A stretch of 64,000 nucleotides of DNA from Trichosporon coremiiforme (lineage: Eukaryota; Basidiomycota; Tremellomycetes; Trichosporonales; Trichosporonaceae), in contig BCJJ01000015.1 of assembly GCA_039545355.1 (NCBI GenBank), forward strand, positions 496,001 to 560,000, read 5' to 3'. Shown piece after piece: positions 46,064 through 56,288 of this stretch; the first letter of the stretch is position 1, and every line of letters begins with the position of its first letter. The notes under the pieces were generated by a model. It ran no database searches and was not told the DNA's origin. It was given only the letters and a program-made list of their open reading frames with translations. Made by a program: the position numbers and the translations under genes.

Positions 46064-47279
46064 TCACTGTAACTGCTTCTTGCCTTTACCCTTTCCTTGC
46101 TTCCCTCCGCTGCCTCCGTTTCCCTTCTGGTTGCCGCCCACGTTTTTGTGGATGCCCTTCGCCGGGGGTTTCGTGCCCCCTCTGCTCGGCGTTGCCGGTC
46201 GGCTACCTCCATCTTCACTCGCCTTCGTGGATTCAGACTGCTCGGGCTTCGACTCCGAAGGCTTAGCATCTGCCGCTCCCTTCGGAAGACTTCGGTGCGG
46301 GATCAGCGTAGGCACCCTTAGCGCCCTTCCCTCCTCCTTGCTGCTGCTTGGCCGTCCCTCCTACTCCTGCCGGCTTCTGGTTCGGCGGTCCCTTCTTCTC
46401 CCGCTTCTTCGGCTCGCCGACGCTGTCTCCCTCCCACCCATACCCGTTCCATCCCTCGTATCGTCTCCACGGCTCGCAGATTCCTTCGTACTCCTTCAGG
46501 CTGGGCAGGACGGGATAGTGCACGGAAATGTTGCAGCCGCTGAGGCGGGAGTGCAGCCGTGCCGCCTCCTCGGCGCGTGGCGGATTGTACACGAGGTGCT
46601 GGGTCAGAAGCGGCTCCGGTCCCGCCTTCCACGCGCTGTAGTCCGGAGTTGGCTGGTTGATTGGCTCATACTTCGGATAGTATGTGTAGCTGAGCTCGTC
46701 CTTGCCGTCCTTCGCGGAAGTCGGAGGTTGCGCGCAGCGGCATCCGCACTCCTTGTCGCAACTGCAACCTCGGGGCCCGAAACAGCCAAAGAGGCTGAAC
46801 CTTCCTCCGCCGGCCCTCCTCTTGGCCTTCTTCCCTGCCTTCTTCGCCGCCTTCTCCTCGGCTTTTGCCTGCTTGTGTGCCGCCTCGATCTCCTTCAGCC
46901 GGACTTTTGTCTCGGCCTCCAGCCTCTCCCGCTCGAGCTGCCACGGGCTCTTCTTCGCGTCCTTGGCCGCGGCCTTCTCCTCCCGCTTCTTCTCGGCAGC
47001 CGCCTTCTTCTCCTCGGGGGCCATGCGCTTCGATCCCGCCTTCAGCGTAGAGCGCAGGTCCTCCTTCGTATAAGCGGGCGTCGGGGTCAGCATGGGCAGG
47101 GGGATGGGGAGGGGTTTCGGGCCCGGAGTGGACGTCCCTGGCACCTCCGCGTCCGATTGGTCCGGTGATGTCGGCGTTCGCTACACGATGACTGGGTGCC
47201 CGAAACTGACCAGACTCGCCCACGACGAGGACGACGGGGAGGGCGATTTGAAACATACTTTCTTCAGTGTGCCGGGCAT
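46064..47279 (-). CDS. Lys/Ala-rich coiled-coil protein with Cys cluster, unknown function
   Basis: Three exons: 47279-47259 (MPGTLKK), 47180-46316 and 46269-46064, giving 363 residues. The exon 1 donor is GTATGT and the intron is 78 nt; the last intron is 46 nt with a weaker GTGCCT donor, chosen because it restores one frame to the end. Layout: Thr/Pro-rich N-terminus; a strongly charged Lys/Glu/Ala helix-forming segment (about residues 65-135); a compact Cys cluster (FGCFGPRGCSCDKECGCRC); a Tyr/Pro/Trp-containing middle part (YTYYPKYEPINQPTPDYSAW; EPWRRYEGWNGYGWEGD); and a Gly/Lys-rich basic tail ending KGKGKKQLQ. I do not recognise the family. The Cys cluster could bind metal or be palmitoylated; the basic tail could bind RNA. 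These are inferences. Confidence 0.65.
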
Positions 47280-48750
47280 CGTGCAAATCGAGGGTTGGAC
47301 AAGGTTTACATGTGACGAGTGAAAGCACTAGTCGGGTACGCGAGAAACAGAGGACAATGGAGGAGTTTGTTTACATTACTGCAGCAGACGGTCTGTGCTC
47401 AGCGGCGAATGTCTTTTGTTCGAGGATCGAGGTTCATCACCGCTTGCGCATCTGCCATCCTCATCTCGGGCCTGCGCGCTCGGCGCGCTCGGGGCCGTAT
47501 GTGCCACACGCCTCAGGCACATCCATGCTGCCGTTTATCTTATCCCCTCCGTTATCTCGCAGCCTCGTCTGCCATGCATACGAGATTTAGACCCTTCAGC
47601 CAGTAGCATAGGCGTGCTGTCTGGATCCTTCTTGCGGCTAGAGAGCAGTAAGACTGCTAGGGCGCCTGGGTGGGGGCGGCGGAGCTCATCAGACAGGCCG
47701 ACTACATCGAATCGGGCCATCCCCTGACGCCACTCCTGCCTCGCCCTTGCTCTATTGGCATGGCACGTTCTTATGCTTGTCACATCCTCTTGGCCAGCGC
47801 TGCTGCTATGCTCTTGCGATCGAGATCTGGTCGCACAGCACCTTTAACGCCCGCTGCACGCTCGTCCTGGTTGCGATTTGGAGGTTTCACGAAGGCAGGG
47901 GACGGCCCAGACTCGGAGGAATGGCAGGCTACAGTGAGTGCGGGGCCAGCGGCAGATGCGCAACGACCCGTTTCAGAGGCCGGTAGCCTCCACTCCAGGA
48001 TCTTGGTCTTCCTTTTCTCTTCTCTGCTCAACGCCCACGCACGCACGACATTGCCTCTATCCAGCCCGCCATGCTCACCTGCTCCGCCTATCCTTCAGCT
48101 GCACCGGTACACTCGCTCCCAAGCTAAATATATGACCGCTATCTGTGCATAGCACTCGCAGAAGGAAACGCGCTACTTACGAGATCCTGGAAGACCTGAG
48201 GATGAATTCCTTCCTCCCCTCCCGGCGCCGTAGCACGAGCCGCCCGTGCTTCCAACTCCCTGGTATCCTTCCTGGTATCCTTCCTGGAACCTGCCTGGCA
48301 GTAATGCGCAGCCAAGTAGGCCAAGGCAAGGGTCGCCCGGATGGCCCGGATGGTTCGGCTGGGCCGGCTCCAATAGTCTAAACCTGACGCTGGTCACCGA
48401 TTGCAGCTTCCAGCAGAGGCCGCCTGCTGCATGTATAAGGTGTCGTGAGACTGGTGAGTGAACGTGCGCTTCACTTTCGTATCATCGACGACACGCCCCC
48501 GCCCCGCACGACGAGCGCCGACACCGGCAACGACCTGGACGACCGCCGGACGACTGCATGAGACCGAGCGCGAGTAGGATCTCGAGCATCTCTGCTCGGC
48601 GGTTTAACAGCACAGACCTTGGAATCTTATCCACAAGCACGCCCCCAGGTCCGCCAGGCAAGCCAGACCCTCGAGGTCTTGTCTCCGAGAGCCCACTGTG
48701 ACCATCGCACGCGCTGCAACGCATATACCGCCCGGAGGTCCGAGCAAGCC
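47280..48750. other. Divergent intergenic region, no supported gene
   Basis: About 1.5 kb between two divergent start codons. It contains a small tandem direct repeat (GGTATCCTTCCT units near 48261-48290), palindromic-looking GGCCCGGATGG units near 48337-48352, and probably the promoters of both flanking genes. No coding frame I can support. Confidence 0.5.
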
Positions 48751-51700
48751 ATGTACCCCTTCAACCACCCGTATCATGCACAGGGCTCCTCACCCACGCG
48801 CCCAGCCCAGGCGCCCCAGCCGCCCCGGACGCGTTCCCCGTATGGCACATCTCCAAACGCCAGAGGTCGCTCGAGTCCCCTGGAACCGCGAGAGCCGCAC
48901 ACGCAAAGTCGCCAGAGCGAGTGGTCCACCGTCCCCGCTGTCAACTACTCAAGTACCTACAGCTCGTTATCATCACCTCGAGCGAGTCCGCGACCCCACC
49001 AGCACTACACCCAGCACCCGAACGCCAGTGCGTCCTCATTTGTCGACTACTACACCGGCACGCCCGCCAGCGCCATGGACACCTCTCCACTCATCAGAGG
49101 GCCGACAAGCACAAACTACAATAACCAGAGCTACGATGCACAGCGACAGGGCTACGACCAGTACGACAACTATGGCCCGCCGCCTCCGAACCCATACGAC
49201 AATCACAATAGCACCCCGGCTTCGCCCGCTTACAACCATAACCAGCTGGCGCCAGTGCACTCGAACGATGGGAGCTACTACAACAATGACCTGACGTCCT
49301 ACTACTCGGGCGACCACGACGACAAGAGCTACTCGTCGCACACGGCGCTCAACTCATCAAACTCGCACATGGACGGATCACCGAAGAGCTTTGGCGTCGG
49401 CGAGGTCATCCCGACAATGTCGTACTCGACACCACCGCCGCCGAGCCCGAACATGGGCTACTCATACCCGCCAGCGCCGTCGCAGCTGCCCGCGATGCCA
49501 GGCTTCTCGGGGACGAGCCACTGGCAAAAGGTCCGCAACAACATGATGGCACGCCGAGTCGTGAAGAAGATTCCGCTCACGAACGGCAATTTTGTGATCG
49601 ACGTGCCGGTCCCGAAGGAGGTGATCCGGCATGGCCACCTCGGCATCGGCGCCGAGATCGGCGAGATGGAGAAGATGCGGTACACGGCCGCGACGTGCGA
49701 TCCCGACGATTTCATGCGCTGCAAGTTCAACCTCCGCCCGTACTTGTACGGACGGCGGACAGAGCTCTTCGTGAGTTCCGACAGGCAGAGTGGCTCTGCA
49801 CCTTCCGAGGCATACCAAGGCTCCGCGGCCCCATTTTGAAATCCACGTCGCAGCCCAAGCAATCGCGCCGGCTTCGCGAAGCGGCAGGGTGGATCAAAGT
49901 GGTGATCCAGGAACATATTGACGCTCGGACGGTACCATAAACATTCAGGAGCGATACCTGGAACGGCTCAGCAACCTGGCGACGCAGAAGTGCGGAGCAG
50001 CAGACTGACACGCGCAGATTGTCATGACAATGTACAATGAGACAGCCGACTTGCTGCTGCGGACACTGAACTCGGTCATCAAGAACATTGCGAACCTGTG
50101 CGGGCGCGACCGGTCCAAGGTGTGGGGCGCCGGCGCCTGGCAGAAGGTGGTCGTCTGCATCGTGGCGGACGGACGAAACGTCGTCGACCACCGTGTGCTC
50201 AAGGTCCTGCAAGTGATGGGCATATACGCCGAGGGCGTGATGCAGGACACGGTTGCGGGCAAAGACGTGACCGCGCACATCTTCGAGGGCACGTCGCAGG
50301 TCATGGTGTCCGAGACGGAGAGTGGCGAGGTCGGCCCAGCCCCAGCGCCTGTGCAGTACATCTTCTGTCTGAAGGAGAAGAACGCGAAGAAGCTCAACTC
50401 GCACCGCTGGTTCTTCAACGCGTTCGGCTCTCTGCTGAAGCCCAACGTGTGCGTCCTCCTCGACGTCGGCACGAAACCCTCGGGTAACTCGATTTACGAG
50501 CTGTACAAGGTCTTCCAGAAACACGACAACGTCGGCGGCGCGTGTGGCGAGATCATCGCGGACAAGGGTCCTTGGGGCCGTTACTTGCTCAACCCTATTG
50601 TCGCCGGACAGAACTTTGAGTACAAGATGTCCAACATTCTCGACAAGCCATTCGAGTCAATCTTCGGCTTCATCGCTGTGCTGCCCGGAGCGTTCTCGGC
50701 GTACCGCTACGCTGCGGTCTGCAACCACCCCGACGGCACCGGCCCGCTGGCGTCCTACTTCCACGGAGAGATGATGAACCTGCCCGGAGCACAGGCCAAA
50801 ATCTTCGAGCGCAACATGTTCCTGGCCGAGGACCGTATTCTTGCGTTCGGTGAATACAAGCTGTTCTCATCGCGTACTCAGCTAACGACCAGAAATCGTG
50901 ACGAAGAAGAAGGCAAAGTGGCGGTTGCAATACGTCAAGTCGGCGAAAGCCTCAACCGACGTACCGGCCAAGGTGCCCGAGTTCATCTCTCAGCGTCGTC
51001 GCTGGCTGAACGGTTCCATGTTTGCTTCGATCCACGCCCTCGCCCACTTCTGGAAAGTGTGGACGTCGGGGCACAACTTCATCCGCAAGTTTGCCCTCAT
51101 GTTCCTCACGCTCTACAACCTCGTCAACCTGCTGTTCAACATTGTCTCGATCTCGTCATACTACCTCGCCTTCTACTTCCTGATCAACTCAAGTGTCGCG
51201 TCGCCTGACACGGACCCGTTCTTCGGCGCCGGAGAGGAGATCTTCCAGGTCGTCTCGAAACTCTATATTGCCGTCTTGTGAGCTGGAGGGCGAAGCAAGC
51301 TAGCTGACATTCAGGTTCGTCGTCCTCATCTGTTCCCTCGGTAACCGCCCGCAGGGATCCAAGTGGATGTACACGATCTGCATCCTCTTCTTGGCTGTGT
51401 GTCAGGGCGTCATGCTCTACGTCGCCGGATGGACCGTGTACCAGACAGTCCCGCACGACGCGGCCGGCTGGCGCGACGTGAAGGGGCTCTTCGAGAATGA
51501 GACGTTCCGCGACTTGGCTCTCGCGCTGCTGGTGAGTTGCCCATTCTTAGTCCCAACTGACATGCAGGCAACGTACGGTCTCTACTTCATCTCCTCATTG
51601 ATCTACATGGAGCCCTGGCACATGTTCACGTCCTTCATCCAGTACCTGCTCCTGCTGCCGTCGTACGTGAATATTCTCCTGATCTACGCCTTTTGCAACC

Positions 51701-52342
51701 TGCACGACGTGTCCTGGGGAACAAAGGGCGACAACGGCTCCGCCAAGGACCTGGGACAAGTCAAGATCACGACAAAGAATGGTGAGAAAGTCGCCGAAGT
51801 CAAGTCCACGCGCCAAGAAGATATCGAGGACCTGTACCGGCAAGCGAAGGCCGAGCTGCGTATCCCGATGGAGCATGTGAAGGAGAAGCGATCACAAGAG
51901 ACGAAGAGACAGGACGCGGACCGCAACTTCCGCACGCACGTCGTGCTCTGGTTCCTCGGGGTAAACATGGTCATTATTTTGGTGTTGACGAGTCACACGG
52001 TGACCGAGTGGCTCAACACAAAGTTCAACTCGAATCCGGAGGAGACGAATTTCAACCCGTATCTTGTGAGTAAGGTCGAGTGGCCGAGCGGCCGAGCGAA
52101 GCGAGGCTACGGGGACTGTGAGCTGGGCGAGCAATAGCAATGCAGGCGAGGCGGTCATCGGGTCCAGCTAGCGGAGCATGCCCCGAGGTCGCCGGACAAT
52201 TGGCAGGACGCAGGACAGCTTGGCAGCGCACGTGGAGTAAGCTGACAGACAGAAATTCATCTTCTGGTCCGTGCTCGCCCTCTCCGCGACACGTTTCACG
52301 GGCTGCCTCATCTATCTTATTTTCTGGTATCTGGGTCTGTAA
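48751..52342 (+). CDS. Chitin synthase (division I, CHS1/2-like)
   Basis: Six exons: 48751-49770, 50018-50849, 50893-51277, 51315-51531, 51568-52065, 52253-52342, giving 1013 residues. A Pro/Ser/Tyr-rich N-terminus of about 280 residues leads into the CHS1-type core. Catalytic signatures: [64 protein letters not shown] (QxxEY, about residue 538), LAEDRIL (about 611) and [10 protein letters not shown] (QRRRW, about 651). Membrane helices follow, and the last exon adds the family-like C-terminal helix [17 protein letters not shown]. The enzyme polymerises UDP-GlcNAc into chitin at the plasma membrane. No myosin domain is present, excluding the myosin-type classes. It converges with a GH18 chitinase gene. 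The first and last introns (247 and 187 nt) are long for this window. Confidence 0.96.
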
Positions 52343-53355
52343 TGCGGCGCGTCACGAGGGCGCGATAACGCCGCCCGCCCGCCCTCGACATTGTCCCCAC
52401 GGTTACGCGTTCTCCGACAGCGTAAGGAGGCTTGGAGGACCGGTTTCATTCATTTTTCGACATTATTCTGGGAGCTATTCTTTTCTTGGGGGTTTATACT
52501 TGTGCCTTGGACACAGGCAGAGAAGATGAGGAGAGGAAAGGGAGTGGAACTCGGGGGCTGGTGAGCTGCTGAGCTCGTGTTTGCGCCGGACCTGGTGTAC
52601 CTCAGCAATTGCCGGACACGTGGGCGTGACATTGCTGAAGCAGGGTAAGCGTCATGCCCGCGTCACAGCCGGACGCGTCCAGCACAAGGTGCAGGAAGGC
52701 TCAAGAACGAACGCGGCGTACATGGCATTGCGATGTCGTAACGCCCTGCACCGTGAACAAACACGCGAGAGCTGGCCGGCCCGTATAGGGAAGAATGGGA
52801 ACAACCAGGGGAAGGAGGAAGAGATGAGATATCCCTATGTTTGGGTTCCAGCGTTACGCACCGTAACTCGGCACACTACACACTACACACTACGCACACA
52901 ACAAGCCACACATGCTACGACACGCGAGGAGCGCTGCGCGCAGAGAGCTGGTCCTCTTTGCCGCGCAGACCTCTGAACACTCCTTACTTTAGAACTATAG
53001 TGAACTCATAATGCACACTATTATTCGTACGCAAAGTCTGACTGGACAGTGTGCATAGTTTATGTATGTTTAGCCTGAGGGAGGGGGGTGGGGCGCGGCG
53101 TGGATTGAGGAAGTATAGACATGAGAATGATGGGTGTGTGTTTGGTGTGCGATTACGTGTGTGCTTTCTTTTTGTTTTCACGTTTAGTCCAAGCTAGGTC
53201 CCAGGCCCAGGTCCCAAGGTCGGGTCCCGCGGAAGACATACGAAACACGGGCGGGGACGCTCAAAAAAGGCCCTCGGCTCCCGTTCGGGTCTCACCCGCC
53301 CACGCCCGCCCGGCACCGGCATGCCATGCGTGTTGTGCCGGCATCAGTGTATGGG
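52343..53355. other. Intergenic between convergent cell-wall genes
   Basis: 3' flanks of the chitin synthase and chitinase genes. Includes a short ACACTAC repeat at about 52870-52895. The nearby minus-strand stretch 53356-53526 is treated separately. No other coding frame is supported. Confidence 0.5.
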
Positions 53356-53526
53356 CTAAGGGCGATGGAAGAATTTGTGGAGCTTGTGTTGGGCGAACTC
53401 GGGAAGCTTGTGGTGAATTTGGTGTTGCTGGGGCGGAGGCTGCTGCTGGAACGGCGGTGGAGGAGGCGGAGGTGGGTGCTGATGCTGGGACGGGTGCTGG
53501 AACTCCGGGCGGTGTGGTTTGAATCC
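53356..53526 (-). other. In-frame His/Pro/Gln-rich frame directly after the chitinase stop
   Basis: Immediately downstream of the chitinase TAG (53527-53529) the same frame stays open for 56 codons to a second TAG. It reads GFKPHRPEFQHPSQHQH, a run of seven prolines, QQQ-rich sequence and LPEFAQHKLHKFFHRP. The biased composition looks coding rather than random 3' UTR. It could be a stop-codon readthrough extension, a tail lost by a recent nonsense mutation, or 3' UTR that is open by chance. Confidence 0.35.
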
Positions 53527-55333
53527 CTAGTTCATCCCATTCCGGAGGTTGTCATACTCTGATTCTGTTAGCTCCTCATCAACTTTCGGCCGACGCTGCG
53601 CAAAGCGATACAAGGTTATGCCGCTACACCGCGCAGGTACTCACGACTGTGGGGGTAATTCAGCTCGTTCTCGCGCCACTCGAGCTGGCCGAGCTGCTCG
53701 CGGACAGTGCGCACGAGGTTGCCGCCAGACTCTTCAGTCTTGTCCGCGTCAAGTTCCCACCACATCACGCCGCCGAGACCGAGCTGGTTGATGTAGTGCG
53801 CCTTCTGCGTCACAATCGGCTGCGTGTCGTAGCTGATCATGGTGCGCTTCTGAGGGTCGTAGCTCCACGACGCGCCGAGGCGGTGGTCGTTGAACTCCTG
53901 GGCGCCAGGCTGGGGCAGGGCCTTGTAGTCCCACATGCCGTCCTCCCACGAGCCCTTGCCGACGCCGTTGTATGGCCGGCCAGGGCCGTCGGTGTTGCAG
54001 AAAGCACGACCGTAGATGGGCATACCGACGACGAGCTTGTACGGCTGGACACCGGCACCGAGGTACATCTTGACGGCACGGTCGACACTGTTTCCGTTCG
54101 GGTCGTCGTTGTACAGCGCGGCCTGGTGGCCGGCGACCTTGTCCCACGAACCCGCGAACTGACCGTCAGCGAACGCTGACGACAGGGATGTAACTCACAT
54201 CGTAGGCCATGAGGTTCCAGAAGTCGAGAACCTGATCCATTTCCTGGATCTTAAGGATGCCGACCTGCTCGGCACCGCAGGGCGCGGCGACGGTGAGCTG
54301 GTACTGGCCATCGGGGCGACCCTTGCTGCGAGCCAAGTTGACGAGGGCATTGCGCAGCTCACGGAGGAGGTCAACATAGCCTTGAGCATCCGAGGCTGAC
54401 TTCGGGTACTCGTAGTCGATCTGCACATTAGTCGTTGCCGTTGGCTGTAAAGCTCACATCAAGTCTGACGTCAGTTCTGACTCATGTTACCCATCACAAG
54501 AACTCACCCGTCCAGACCTAGGTCCTCGACCATCTTGACAGCCGAGGTGACGAACGTCTGACGCCATCCGGGCTTGCCGATGTTGGCAAAGTTCTGAGAG
54601 GTCAGCTACGTTGAGGATGAGAGAGCTTACAGGAGAGAACGACCATCCTCCGATCGACATGAGAATCTTGAGGTTGCGGTTCTGCTTCTTCATGAGATAA
54701 ATAGCCTTGAGACAGCCGTACATGTTGTTGCCCTGGTCGTTCCATGAGTCACCCTCATAGTGGATCTGGACGTCAGTAGCAGCTCACTTCTGTACGCTGG
54801 CCGCGGTGCGAGCCGGGGAAGGTAAACCTGTTTGGTGGTGCGAGTGCACTAGCACAGATGCTGTGCACCAACGGATCAGCAGCTCAACTCACCTCGACAT
54901 CCGCCCACTTGTCACTGAGGTGGACCTCGCCAGTGTCCTTGTTCACGTTGGCGAACGCATAATTGATGTGCGTGAGGTGCTGCTGCGGGATCTTCTGCGG
55001 GGGGAACTTGCGGTCATAGATACCCCTGGGGGTCAGCTGAGTTCGGTCCACGAATCTAAGCTCACCAGTTCACCTGCGAATGTCAGCGATTGTGCCTCCT
55101 GTGAGGTACAACGTGTAACTCACGAAATAGCCAACGTGCTTCTTGCCCTGCATTTCTGTTGTGATGGCGACGTCGAGATCAGAGCCGATGTCGATAGGGT
55201 GATGGATAGGAGTTGAAGGGAAGAACCAGCTGCGTGCGAGGAAGAAGGCGACGACAGAGGTGACTAGAGATAGAGAAAGATAGGTACAGATGAAAGAACG
55301 ACGTTGGTTTTGTCTTCTTCGGACTTCAGTCAT
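53527..55333 (-). CDS. GH18 chitinase with N-terminal membrane anchor
   Basis: Nine exons: 55333-55124, 55073-55066, 55025-54893, 54765-54631, 54593-54508, 54464-54458, 54420-54199, 54158-53645, 53564-53527, giving 450 residues. A hydrophobic segment (about residues 19-38, [20 protein letters not shown]) after a basic start suggests a type II signal anchor. The catalytic barrel begins [18 protein letters not shown] and includes [12 protein letters not shown], the GH18 motif LGLDGLDIDYEYP (D190, D193, D195 and proton donor E197), [20 protein letters not shown] and [11 protein letters not shown]. It ends with the typical [11 protein letters not shown]. Exons of 8 nt (GTGAACTG) and 7 nt (ACTTGAT) are required to make the conserved YFVNWGIY and GLDIDYE segments. 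The enzyme hydrolyses chitin in wall remodelling. It lies tail-to-tail with chitin synthase. Confidence 0.92.
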
Positions 55334-56288
55334 ACAGTGATAAAGAAGAATCGATCGAGAGAAGGTTGTCCCGAATGGTGAGGACGACGGTGGGAGTCTG
55401 CGGAAGGGCGGCGACGACGTCAGCGATCGGCGTCAATCCTGTGCACCAGTGCGCGTGCCTTGCGCTTGTGCCTTCCAGGGCGAGAAACGTGCAAACCACG
55501 CGAAAATCCTGAACAGGAGACCTCGACCACTCAAGACTGTGCGATGCCGGCATCGCCGGGTGATTCTTGCGAGAGATTCACGTGATTGGCTGGGAGGGGA
55601 CCCACGCGATTGCTTTTTATTGCGACACCTGAAAAGTCGCTAACGGTTTTGGCAGTATGGGCGTGCGGGCGGAAGTAAAGTGTTAGTACCTGGTGGCTGA
55701 CGACAGGTCTCGACAGGTCCTCTACAGAATGAAGCGTTACAGATGCAACCCTGCCGACGGACCCTGTCTGAATTCAGGTGCAGCACCGTTCCCTCCAATA
55801 TCGATCCCAGTTGGCCTCTGCTCGTGCGCCGCATGTCCCTCGACGAACCCTCTGCACCAAAACATTCCTTTCCAGTCAACTGTAGTCCGAAACCAAGTTG
55901 CAGGGACGGCTCATGGACGATGCGACTCCTCTGTCCTTGTGCTGTCGTCTTCTAGGCGTACCGGCCTCTGCTACCTCACGCTACTGGCTGCGGGGCCTGC
56001 ATGCGATCTCATATGGCAGAATGGGGTGTGGGGATTCGTTCCTCCCCACCGGTGGCGACCCGCAGATTGCCGCCATGGCTGAGCCAGTTGGGCCTAAACA
56101 GTTGAAAGACGCCCACGGCCAGGGGCTAAGCTCACGCCAGGTACGGCTCGCAGCTTGTGGGTGCATGACGACTCTGACCGTACTCAGTCTAGCGCGATGC
56201 ACCCCCCTCCTGCCCCTCCTGCCCCTTCCATCCATCACAGTAAACAAACAAACCGTCCTGCACAGTGCACAGACCAACCGTGCGATCC
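55334..56288. other. Divergent intergenic region, no supported gene
   Basis: Separates the chitinase and giant PH-protein start codons (955 bp); probably both promoters. No coding frame I can support. Confidence 0.5.
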
